Below are positions 20,348 to 28,974 of a DNA stretch of 64,000 nt, one piece after another (positions within the stretch are counted from its first letter, which is position 1; every line of letters begins with the position of its first letter). This DNA comes from Sporisorium sorghi (taxonomy: Eukaryota; Basidiomycota; Ustilaginomycetes; Ustilaginales; Ustilaginaceae), in NCBI GenBank assembly GCA_023212695.1, contig JALCCG010000068.1:1-64000 (forward strand). The letters are read 5' to 3'. The notes beneath the pieces are model-generated. The model saw nothing but the letters and a program-made list of their open reading frames with translations, was not told the origin of the DNA and did no database searches. A program made the translations under genes and the position numbers.

Positions 20348-22168
20348 ATGGCGCCGCCACCAGCAGAAAAGGAGACGCGTATCGCCATCGTCAACTCGGA
20401 CAAGTGCAAACCCAAGAAATGCCGCCAGGAGTGCAAAAAGTCGTGCCCCGTCGTTCGCATGGGTCGTCTGTGTATCGAGGTCACCCCTTCCAGCAAGATC
20501 GCTTTCATCTCCGAATCTCTCTGCATCGGATGTGGTATCTGCCCCAAAAAGTGCCCTTTTGAGGCCATCAACATTATCAAACTCCCCACCAACCTCGAAA
20601 ACGAGACCACCCACAGATACAGCGCCAACTCGTTCAAGTTGCATCGTCTCCCCACCCCGCGTGCCGGTCAGGTGCTCGGTCTCGTCGGCACCAACGGTAT
20701 CGGCAAGTCGACCGCGCTCAAGATCCTCGCGGGCAAGCAGAAGCCCAACTTGGGTCGATACGATGACCCGCCCGACTGGCAAGAGATCCTCAAGTACTTC
20801 CGTGGTTCCGAGCTGCAGAACTTCTTCACCAAAGTGCTCGAGGACAACATCAAGGCGCTCATCAAGCCCCAGTACGTCGACCACATCCCGCGTGCCATCA
20901 AGGGCAAGGCCAGCGTCACCCAGCTCCTCGACGGCAAGCTCGAGAAGAACAACAAGCAAGAGGTCATCGACATGCTCGACCTCAAGGAGGTGCTCGAGCG
21001 CGACGTCCAGAACCTCTCTGGTGGTGAGCTCCAGCGCTTCGCCATCGGCATGTCGTGTATCCAGAACGCCAACGTGTACATGTTTGACGAGCCCTCGTCG
21101 TATCTCGACGTCAAGCAGCGTCTCAATGCGGCGCGCATGATCCGCTCGCTCCTCGACTCCAACACCTACGTCATTGCCGTCGAACACGACTTGTCCGTCC
21201 TCGACTACCTCTCGGATTTCATCTGCTGTCTCTATGGTGTTCCTTCCGTTTACGGTGTCGTGACGGTGCCCTCGCCAGTACGTGATGGGATCAACATCTT
21301 CTTGGACGGTTACATCCCCGCCGAGAACATGCGCTTCCGTGAAGAGTCGTTGTCGTTCAAGATCTCCGAGACGGCCGAGGACGAGGTGCTCGACAGGACA
21401 CCCAAGTACATCTGCCCACCCATGACCAAGACGCTCGGCAACTTCAGCCTCAACATCGAGGGCGGTGAGTTCAGCGATGCTGAGATCATCGTCTTCCTCG
21501 GCGAGAACGGTACGGGTAAGACGACGTTTGTCAAGATGCTCGCGGGCAAGCTCGAGCCCGATGCAGGAGCCAAGAAGCCACCGCAGCTCAACGTGTCGCT
21601 GAAACCCCAGACGATCGCGCCCAAGTTCCAGGGCACGGTGCGCATGCTGCTGCTCAAGCAGATCAAGGCTGCCTTCATGCATCCTCAGTTCCAGACCGAC
21701 GTGGTCAAGCCCATGTCGCTAGACGCTATCATCGACAACGACGTGCAGACGCTTTCGGGCGGAGAGCTGCAGCGAGTCGCGCTCGTGCTGGCTCTCGGCA
21801 AGCCGGCGGACATCTACCTGATCGACGAGCCCTCGGCGTACCTCGATTCGGAACAGCGTATCATCGCATCGCGCGTTATCAAGCGCTTCATCATCCACTC
21901 GCGCAAGACGGCCATGATCATCGAGCACGATATCATTATGGCGACGTACTTGGCCGATCGAGTTATTGTTTATGAGGGTCAGCCGTCCGTTAAGGCGACG
22001 GCGAAGCGTCCCGAGTCGCTGCTGACGGGCATGAACAGCTTCTTGGCCACGCTCGAGGTGTCGATGCGTAGGGACCCGACCAACTACCGCCCGCGTGTCA
22101 ACAAGTTTAACTCGATCAAGGACAAGGAGCAGAAGGCCGCGGGGCAGTACTTTTTCTTGGAGGATTAG
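20348..22168 (+). CDS. RLI1: Ribosome-recycling ATPase RLI1/ABCE1
   Basis: Single exon, 606 residues, matching the family length of about 600. Rli1/ABCE1 splits post-termination and stalled ribosomes together with eRF1 or Dom34 and also acts in ribosome biogenesis and initiation. The N-terminus has eight iron-sulfur cysteines: [14 protein letters not shown] and a C-x2-C-x2-C-x3-C cluster ([11 protein letters not shown]). Two ABC domains follow, with Walker [10 protein letters not shown] (Lys about 120) and GENGTGKTT (Lys about 391), signatures [11 protein letters not shown] and [11 protein letters not shown], and Walker B segments ending in DEPSSYLD and DEPSAYLD. The ATG at 20348 sits in good context and directly precedes the conserved [15 protein letters not shown]. 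An upstream in-frame ATG at 20201 would add a non-conserved 49-residue extension and is less likely. This is one of the most conserved proteins known, so the call is near certain. Confidence 0.98.
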   Translation: MAPPPAEKETRIAIVNSDKCKPKKCRQECKKSCPVVRMGRLCIEVTPSSKIAFISESLCIGCGICPKKCPFEAINIIKLPTNLENETTHRYSANSFKLHRLPTPRAGQVLGLVGTNGIGKSTALKILAGKQKPNLGRYDDPPDWQEILKYFRGSELQNFFTKVLEDNIKALIKPQYVDHIPRAIKGKASVTQLLDGKLEKNNKQEVIDMLDLKEVLERDVQNLSGGELQRFAIGMSCIQNANVYMFDEPSSYLDVKQRLNAARMIRSLLDSNTYVIAVEHDLSVLDYLSDFICCLYGVPSVYGVVTVPSPVRDGINIFLDGYIPAENMRFREESLSFKISETAEDEVLDRTPKYICPPMTKTLGNFSLNIEGGEFSDAEIIVFLGENGTGKTTFVKMLAGKLEPDAGAKKPPQLNVSLKPQTIAPKFQGTVRMLLLKQIKAAFMHPQFQTDVVKPMSLDAIIDNDVQTLSGGELQRVALVLALGKPADIYLIDEPSAYLDSEQRIIASRVIKRFIIHSRKTAMIIEHDIIMATYLADRVIVYEGQPSVKATAKRPESLLTGMNSFLATLEVSMRRDPTNYRPRVNKFNSIKDKEQKAAGQYFFLED

Positions 22169-22538
22169 AGTGGAGGGGTTGAAGGTGCGGGTGGCGATAT
22201 CAAAAGGAAGCGAGTGCTTCCAGCGGATGCATTGCATTTCGGTGTGGCATCGGTGTTCATTGTGTACATTTACCGCGCTCGCAGCTTGTTTTGCCCTTTC
22301 CATCCAGTCATTCTTTGCATTCCATGTTGAGGTGGTGTGGTCGGCAGGAGTGTGATGAGCGAGATGGAGGTTGAGCATGTGCGCTTGACTGCATTTTGAG
22401 GGTGTCGTCCACTGCATTGTTGACCGAGACTGCTTCACTGATCGGGCACACGCACTCAGCAGTCAGACAACAGAGCCTTCGTAAGGATCTGGGAACATGA
22501 TACGCATTGCGACAATGCGGCCTACATCGCACCGCTCA
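22169..22538. other. RLI1 3' flank
   Basis: No feature is supported here. It marks the left border of the accessory-looking island that runs to about 26.2 kb. Confidence 0.5.
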
Positions 22539-23192
22539 TCAGCTCTCGGAAAGGAAGCCACGTTGAGGAGACAGCGACTTCATGCAGCGCTTGCACCACG
22601 GACCGCGCCTGTGGAACTTGACGATGCAGTGCTTCGCGCCGACCATAATGTAAGCGGGGATGCTCTCCCAGCTGTCTGCTTCAAGGCGACCCGTTGGCGT
22701 GGTGGGGAGGCGCTGCACGGTGACGAGTGTGTACTTGTCGGGCCCATGTGCAGCGGAAAGCTTCCACGTATCCAGCACTTGCCCGGCGCCCCGCTGCTCG
22801 AGCTCCCGCGCGACGTGCTCAGCCACGCCCCGTGCATCGACAGCAATGCCCGGGATCTCCAGCACGCTGTGTTCCGGCACCCTGGGCCCAACGCGCACAC
22901 ACGCGAGACGGCACCCTTTGAACACAATCGGCGCGCACTCCAGCGTCTCGAGATAATCGGCGCCAACGGCGATATCGACGGACCTCTCGCCCGGTGCAGC
23001 GTGAAAGGAGACGCGAGCGCCGGCACGCGCGACTCCCAACCGCCGGAAGAACGTGTCGTTCAGGACAAGGTTTGGTGAGAATGTCAGCAGATCCTTCGCA
23101 AGCTGTTTGGATTGGACTCCACGGGGACATGGTCTTTCCAACTGATCTGCGCAACGTTGTGTTCGCCTGGAGAGAGGGTACGCAGCACTCAC
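22539..23192 (-). pseudogene. Possible decayed LINE ORF1 (gag-like) fragment
   Basis: An open frame of 217 codons with no domain I can name with certainty. The layout is reminiscent of the ORF1 (gag-like) protein of fungal non-LTR retrotransposons: alternating hydrophobic blocks such as CRLACVRVG and YTLVTVQRL, followed by IPAYIMVG and then WCKRC, which looks like the beginning of a Cys-based zinc knuckle that is cut off by out-of-frame sequence. No host-gene context fits. The frame overlaps, on the other strand, a second fragment described next, so at least one of them is broken or inverted. The call is an inference from residue pattern only. Confidence 0.3.
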
Positions 23193-23491
23193 GTGCTCTC
23201 ACTGCACGTGTGTGCCTCTGGCGCAACACTATCATACACCTCCTAGCAAGACGACAGCATGAGGCTATTGCTGAAGGACTCAACTTCGATCGTGATCCTA
23301 TCCTCGACCTGGATCAATTCGCTGCTCAGGTAACAGCAAAGATCGCAAGCCTTGTTATGCTAGGCTACACCCAGGCCAAGGCTACAGATAAGCCGGCTTT
23401 CATCCGCAAGTGGGTGATCCACGGCTTGCTATTCCGAGCTGTGGGGGACGAGCTTGTTGTCGCCAACCTTCGCGAACGAGCTGCTCTTTAG
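23087..23491 (+). pseudogene. Possible LINE ORF2 C-terminal fragment
   Basis: An open frame of 134 codons from the ATG at 23087. It contains LTARVCLWRNTIIHLLARR, a LDLDQFAAQVTAKIASLVML stretch and a terminal FIRKWVIHGLLFRAVGDEL segment. The composition resembles the region after the reverse transcriptase in fungal LINE elements, where an arginine/tryptophan helix is followed by a short WxxKW-like block. There is no reverse transcriptase catalytic motif in the window, so if this is a LINE it is only a tail. Its orientation is opposite to the neighbouring gag-like fragment. It could instead be an orphan gene; I cannot tell without a search. Confidence 0.3.
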
Positions 23492-23579
23492 CAAACTCCG
23501 CCCTCCCCCTCGCGTTCAACAGGCGTGTTGCCGTGCACAAGCCCCCTCTTTCCTCCTCTCAGCCACAGGCTCGGCTGTA

Positions 23580-23963
23580 TCACGGCAGAGGGAAGTCCTC
23601 GAATGCCATCCTCGGCTGCTGCACATGCTCGCTCGTCCATAGATGCTTGACATGCTGGACGGGTACCCAATCCGAGATGTCAGGCTCTTCCACCGGTGCG
23701 AACCTGGGATCGTCCGGATCGATGGGCGACGCAACCCGTGCAAAATCCTCCATGGGGCAAGGATCGTGGTTGCAAACACCAGCCATGGCGCGTGCAAAAG
23801 GGCTTCGCTCGATGGCGGCTACGCGGACGCTCGAGGGATGGTGGAGATGAGCTTCGAACGTGGTTTGCGTGGTTGAGGCGGTCGTTCTATCAAATGGCTG
23901 AGGTGATGTGATTTGAGTTGGATTGGGCGAGCTGGGGTGATGCGATTTGACATGAAACGACAT
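23580..23963 (-). CDS. Orphan ORF of unknown function in the accessory island
   Basis: An ATG-initiated frame of 127 residues on the minus strand. The first 45 residues are Ser/Thr/Pro/His-rich. The second half is acidic and more ordered, with MEDFARVASPIDPDDPRF, EEPDISDWVPVQHVKHLW and a C-terminal QQPRMAFEDFPLP. I do not recognise it. It could be a small host gene, the N-terminal part of a transposon ORF, or chance; the acidic Pro-Asp pattern and the consistent reading frame slightly favour real coding. It lies next to the LINE-like fragments. Confidence 0.3.
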   Translation of the reverse strand: MSFHVKSHHPSSPNPTQITSPQPFDRTTASTTQTTFEAHLHHPSSVRVAAIERSPFARAMAGVCNHDPCPMEDFARVASPIDPDDPRFAPVEEPDISDWVPVQHVKHLWTSEHVQQPRMAFEDFPLP

Positions 23964-25144
23964 CGGTGACTTTGAAGGGGAAGGGGGTGTAAGAACAGAA
24001 CCAAAGCGCTCGCTCTTACACCCAGCCCCGCACAATCAGCACCTCACTCGGCAGCAACCTGCGGATCTGTGGCATTCGAGACCTCACTTTGACGTCGATG
24101 CATGTCGATGTCAAAGACCTCTTGGTCATTGAAGACAGCGCTTTCGAAGCTGCGACCTGGTTTCGCTAGCAGCTTGAAGCCAGCTCAATTCTCTCCAGCC
24201 TCGATTCAAGATGGCCGGTGTTCTCAGGTGTTCTCAAGAAAAGGCCGAATTCTTCAGACAATGCGCGAAATGAGGTCCAAGCTCTGCATACATGCGCCCA
24301 CTTCAAAAAAAGCGCGTCGCGGCCACTGTGCTCCCACCATCTCAACCACCTTCGCCTTGACAACTTCAAACAGCATTATCTCGACATCCTACTAATCAAT
24401 CGACCAAAAGGAAAGCGGATTCGGCATCCTGACGGTCGTAGCTTTCTCATGGATGTAAAAAAAAAAAAGTGCAAAAAGATGAGTTTCGCTTTTATACTGA
24501 TCGATTTTGAAGCGGACTTTCTTGACAGGTTTCGACAGCATACGCCCAAAGATTCGATGTTGGCCGGGTCTCGAGACCCCTTCTTGTAAGTCCTCGATGG
24601 TCGCAAAGCCCCTCAAATGGGCGGAAACTGATAGTAAAGTGCCTCCTGTCTTTCGAATGGGCCGGACGAGGAGGCAATGGGTTGTCCCGACGGCTGTCTT
24701 TGGCATCAAGAAAGATGGACAGTCATCGAGCTACGACGGGTGCGCGCGGGGCTGGCGAGTGTTCGACAATCCGACGATGGAGTGGCCGATCTTCGCCCTT
24801 GCAGCTTCGGTCCCAAGGTTGTCGTCGGTTTCTTCGATGCAATTCGTGTTTTCTCGGTGCCATAGGGTGCGCTAGGTGTCGCTACGGGTCAGCGGACCAG
24901 GCAAGGTCTTCCTCACCGCCGTGGACGCCATCGAGAGCCAGGAAGGACGGATTCCCCCCTTACGAGAGGCAGTCTGACTTCTCGACGCCGTTACTCCACA
25001 ACGGCTCGGTCAATCCTTACCCTAAAAGTGTTGAGGGATAGCCCTCATGTTCGGCTTTCGATCTGGAGGACTCCTTGACGTCGTAGGCAAAAAATTTGGT
25101 TCGTCACGACCGAAAAAAAATAAATAAATAAATAAATTCGCCAT
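23964..25144. other. Accessory-island DNA with no supported gene
   Basis: About 1.2 kb with lower GC than flanking genes, a run of A near 24458, several short frames without domains and an (AAAT)n tract near 25112-25136. The A-rich stretch near 25112-25120 gives a T run just downstream of the minus-strand tRNA and would act as its RNA polymerase III terminator. Confidence 0.5.
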
Positions 25145-25256
25145 CGACGCCTGAGAGATTCGAACTCTCGCCCTCAGAGAGGATATCCTTACATTCGAAA
25201 ATTCGAACTGCTTATGTAATAGCAGGGATACGTGTTAACCACTCCACCAAAGCGTC
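25145..25256 (-). tRNA. tRNA-Ser(GCT) with 30-nt intron
   Basis: On the minus strand a complete class II tRNA can be folded. The 7-bp acceptor stem pairs GACGCTT (25256-25250) with AGGCGTC (25152-25146), and the discriminator base is G as for serine tRNAs. The D arm contains GGTGGAGTGGTTAA. The anticodon stem TATCC/GGATA encloses anticodon GCT. The intron begins one base 3' of the anticodon and contains AGCAG complementary to the anticodon region, the normal arrangement for splicing. A long variable arm (CCTC/GAGG) and the T arm GAGAG-TTCGAAT-CTCTC follow. Mature length is about 82 nt. A T run follows the 3' end. It decodes AGC and AGT serine codons. Confidence 0.92.
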
Positions 25257-26295
25257 TGGACTTGAGATGTGGAGTAAACTGAGGCTATATGAAGCGCCAA
25301 GCTTGTTTTTCACACCAGGCGTCGACCGGAACCACTTCCGAGAAAGAACCGAGCGCCGCCTTCAACTTTATGAGACCGCGAATTTGAGGCTTCGTGGGAG
25401 ATGAAGTCCAGGCGAAGAGCGCCGGGACGGTTTGGCGGCGCTTTTCGAGCATTCTCGCTTCTCGGACTGCGAACTGCTGCTCGTGGCATGCACGTTTGCT
25501 TCTACGGAGAAGGGCGATGTGCATCTTTTGCTGTCACGACCAAAAAAAGTCTAAATTGAGTTTCAGAAATTGAAGCGTCAAGATCTGCATAGGAGTTCCA
25601 ACGACGCCAGCTTGCAACAGCCGCGCGCAGCATGCCTCGTCACAAGGGGCAGATTCGGTCAAGCGACACGAGAGTCGAGACTTTCGAGGTTGGATCTGCA
25701 GTCAATCATGAAAGCGAGGCAGTTGCAGCGTTTCACAGCAGATCAAACCTTAGTGAAGAGACGAGCGCAGTAGTGCAAGTCTTAGACACGCCTTTGTTGC
25801 TGCACCGCTGAACCCCTTTGACGGCTCGCGTTCCGTGGTCGAGAGAGGTGTGCATCTGGAATGCATGGAAGTCCGTGTCTCCTCTGTCAGTCCTGGGGAG
25901 AAAGCACTTGTTGGGCTGTGTTATGAACGAATCAGCGCCTGAGGCATCGCATAGCGTAGGCGTTGGACGGAATTGAATGCGCAACACCGTGAGCCTCGAA
26001 CCTTGGACCACGGAGCAAGAGTCTGAGTGTGATGCATGTAAATCACTGTAGCGAGGATGCGCACAGTGCACGCAACGCCCTTATGAATACGCTTGCGCAG
26101 AGGACAAAGCTAGATCGCCCTCCTGCCTATGGTCGCCCTGCTTGACTTGCCTTATAGCTCGAGCCCCTATTGAACCGTCTCTTCACTGGCAGAAACGCTA
26201 CCAACACCATCACTGCTGTCCTCGTCACCAACACCATCTCCCCCACCGGTACGAGCACTCACATCCATCAACCCTCTCAGTGATTGCGACTCAAC
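25257..26295. other. tRNA to GPI-glycoprotein intergenic region
   Basis: About 1 kb with no supported gene. A GTCACGACC-A-run motif near 25534-25549 resembles one at about 25099-25113 on the other side of the tRNA. The last 150 bases are a CA/CT-rich leader of the next gene. Confidence 0.5.
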
Positions 26296-27342
26296 ATGCG
26301 CTTTGATCGACTCGCTGTAGCAGCTGCAGCCGCTGTCGCTGCAACGATGCTCGGCTTGGTCGAGGCACAGACCTCGGCGTCGATCATCACCGGCGACGGC
26401 CCTCCCGCCCCGAGCCTGTCACGCACGGCAGCGCTGGGCAGCTGGACGCCCAAGCCCGCGACGGACGGCCTGGCGCCCGCTTCGCTCGACGGCATGGGCC
26501 GCACGATCTACATCAACAGTGCGAGCGACTTTTGCCTGCTCATGCCGCCCGATCCGACCACGCAGAACTTGGTAGACGCCGAGGCCGTCGCGGTCGCGTA
26601 CTGCATCAACCCCGTCAATGGCTCGCGACCGATGCCGGACAAGCTGATCAAGACTGCGCACTTTCGACGCACGCCGAGCTACGTGCAGATCTCGGGCACG
26701 TACGACCCGGCCGTGATGAACCTGGGCGCCAACGACTGCGGCGGCGAGTACGATTCCGAAGGTGCTGAGGGCGTGGGCAACCCGGCGGGCGTGACGATGC
26801 GCAACGGCAGCTACTTTACGCAGTTCCTGGGCGCGTGTGATATCCCGGGCAGCCCCGTGTTCTGCCTGCGCATGTGCCCCAGCTACGAGTATTGCAGGAA
26901 CACGTTCGATCTGATGGGCTGCCTGTGGAACCAGCCTGGCGATTACGACGAGCCGCAGGCGTTTACGAACTGTGATGCTAATGCGGATCTGCCTATTGGC
27001 GTATACAACAGCAGCTACACGTTCCGCCAGGGGATGAGTGTCACGCCGCCGCCGGTGAGTGCGCCGGCGTCGTCTAACTGCCGCACGGTCGCGTCGCCTA
27101 GTGCGAGCGGTGTGACGTACAGTTGGAACCAGGCGGCGGCGGCTGCTGCTGCTGCTGCTGCCACGACGACTTCTGCCTCACCGAAATCCTCCAATGGCGG
27201 CTCGTCCACGTCTTCGAATGGCAGCGGCAGCGGCAGTAGCAGCAAGAGCGGCGCTGCATCGGTGCTGGATCCCATTAGCGTGCACGCTCTCGGTGTCATG
27301 GTCGCGCTCGGAGTCGTCGTTGGCGGCGTCCTCCTTGGCTAA
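26296..27342 (+). CDS. GPI-anchored secreted glycoprotein (macrophage-activating-glycoprotein-like)
   Basis: Single exon, 348 residues. Residues 1-23 are a signal peptide ending about VEAQ. The body matches the fungal family often annotated as 'macrofage activating glycoprotein': DFCLLMPPDP, EAEAVAYC-like and the order HFRRTPSYVQISG, GGEYDSEGAEGVGNP and CDANADLPIGVY, with many cysteines (FCLRMCPSYEYC) that should form disulfides and N-glycosylation sites (NGS, NSS). A Tyr-x-Trp and then a poly-Ala run at about 279-288 lead into a Ser/Gly-rich stalk. A C-terminal hydrophobic segment (VHALGVMVALGVVVGGVLLG) with no charged tail fits a GPI-anchor signal. It is likely a cell-wall or plasma-membrane protein; its exact function is unknown. 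The open frame upstream uses a TTG, so the first ATG is taken. Confidence 0.8.
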   Translation: MRFDRLAVAAAAAVAATMLGLVEAQTSASIITGDGPPAPSLSRTAALGSWTPKPATDGLAPASLDGMGRTIYINSASDFCLLMPPDPTTQNLVDAEAVAVAYCINPVNGSRPMPDKLIKTAHFRRTPSYVQISGTYDPAVMNLGANDCGGEYDSEGAEGVGNPAGVTMRNGSYFTQFLGACDIPGSPVFCLRMCPSYEYCRNTFDLMGCLWNQPGDYDEPQAFTNCDANADLPIGVYNSSYTFRQGMSVTPPPVSAPASSNCRTVASPSASGVTYSWNQAAAAAAAAAATTTSASPKSSNGGSSTSSNGSGSGSSSKSGAASVLDPISVHALGVMVALGVVVGGVLLG

Positions 27343-27610
27343 ACGTAAAGCCGTGCTATCCTAAACACTCAAAGACTTGTGTATTTCGTCCATCCTACTG
27401 TAATGAAATGCTCTGTCTTGACTCGCCAAGTGATTGTGGTGATAACGAGTGTGGGTGATGCAAACGTTTGCTCTTGAAGAAAGGAAGCGCCAGCCCGATC
27501 TCGAGCGACGACAAGCCGATCCCATACGTTGAGCCCGTGCGTGCGGGAGGTCCTCCTCGAGGCGCTTTAAATTTTTGAACTGCGCGTCAGGCACAAAAGG
27601 CAAGGAGAAG

Positions 27611-27651
<41 letters not shown>
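27611..27651. repeat. Compound (CT)n(CA)n microsatellite
   Basis: About nine CT units run directly into about twelve CA units. Both halves are uninterrupted. Confidence 0.9.
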
Positions 27652-27652
<1 letters not shown>

Positions 27653-28221
27653 TCTCGCTACCACAGCTGTAACCAGCTGCGCCAGCGTGGCGGCAGGAAT
27701 CGAGTGAGAAGCGCGCGTCTCGGCAGCTCAAGGCCAAAGTCCTTACTGGCTGGCCATCTCACATTTCTGCGTGCCTTGTCTTCTTCCACAGTCCAGTAGT
27801 GACTTAGGCCTCAAAAAGCGGGCTTGTTCGAAGCTCGAGCAAACGTCAAAACACACAAACATCGGCCTCGAATGGGCAGTCAAGAAGGGATGGTCGTGTC
27901 TGCTAAGAGAGCTATGAGCCAAAATGCGTTGACAGCTCGAGCTAGAAAAATGGGAAAAAGGTGCGTGTCTGTTTGAGTGTGGATCTGCAAGCTGCTTGTG
28001 TCCTGCCTGCTGCTGCTGGGCGTCGCGAGTTGGTTGGTCGGTTGGTTGGCCTCTTGAGCCGTTGCGCCCTTTCCTCTCTCTGCTGCGCGCCTGGCTCATT
28101 TCAGAGTTGCTGTGTGACTCTCGAGCTTTGTCTTGTCGCAACCTGGATTTTCGCCTGTGTGTTACTCTTGACATCGTCCGTCGCTTTTGCTTCATTCAGC
28201 CTTGCTTCCTCTCCTCATCCT

Positions 28222-28259
<38 letters not shown>

Positions 28260-28744
28260 TCCTTACGCAGGTCGACCCTCGTTCCCTTGCCTCCTCGTCG
28301 AGCAGCTTCAACAGTGCTTTGAAAGCCCTGGCTCCTCTCAACGTGGTCCCATTCCTTGTGCTTCTTTGCTTCTTTTTCCTTTCCCTCTCGACACCGTTTG
28401 GCGGCGAACACCGGCTCTGTCGCTCTCGTCTCTCGATCCACAATCAGGCCTCTCACCTCACCTCTCGAGCTCGTCCCGGTCAGCGTCCTGGACTCGCTTT
28501 CAACGCAAATCCGCTCACTCTTACTCTTGAAGAGAGGCAGCCGTAGCCACCGCCACCTCCTGTACGCGAGCGAACTTCTCAAAACGACGTGCAAGGCATC
28601 AACGCACTCCTTTTCCACGCGGCCTCACCATCGATCTGCAGTGCAGTCAAGCCGTTGGTGCGCTACATCGTCCTGAGCCGGATTCGTTCTTTCCGCTTCA
28701 GTGCACCTCGTCCTTCCACCCTGGAACCCTCCTCCCTCAGCAAG

Positions 28745-28972
28745 GTAAGTGCAAACGCTTTCCACGATGCTGCTCAGAGCTTTGGCGCATTGTTGGAGCC
28801 AAATGAAGCTGGTCGTGTGGCTGACTTTTTGTTGTTGCCTCTGTTGCTCCCACTTTTCCACCTTCATCACACGCTCGCACCCAACAACGCATGTACACCA
28901 ACTTGCTTGCCTTGCATTACGCCACCATCGTCCCCGTCGCTCTTGTGTGGCGCGCCCGTTGCAACCAACCAG
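28745..28972 (+). other. Probable 5'-UTR intron of the VTS1-like gene
   Basis: A consensus GTAAGT donor at 28745 follows CAAG, and an AG acceptor ends at 28972, two bases before the ATG at 28975. Removal would join a pyrimidine-rich leader directly to the start codon and delete an in-frame upstream ATG at 28891. This is inferred from splice consensus only. Confidence 0.5.
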
Positions 28973-28974
28973 TA

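Larger units (their letters stand above)
27343..28974. other. Long leader/intergenic region upstream of the SAM-domain gene
   Basis: About 1.6 kb with no supported coding gene. It contains adjoining (CT)n and (CA)n tracts at 27611-27651 and a (CT)13 tract at 28226-28253. A 5'-UTR intron of the next gene is likely at 28745-28972. Confidence 0.6.

Noticed and set aside
28891..28974. Upstream ATG as start of the VTS1-like protein
   Set aside because: It falls in the probable 5'-UTR intron and would add a non-conserved 28-residue segment; kept only as an alternative.
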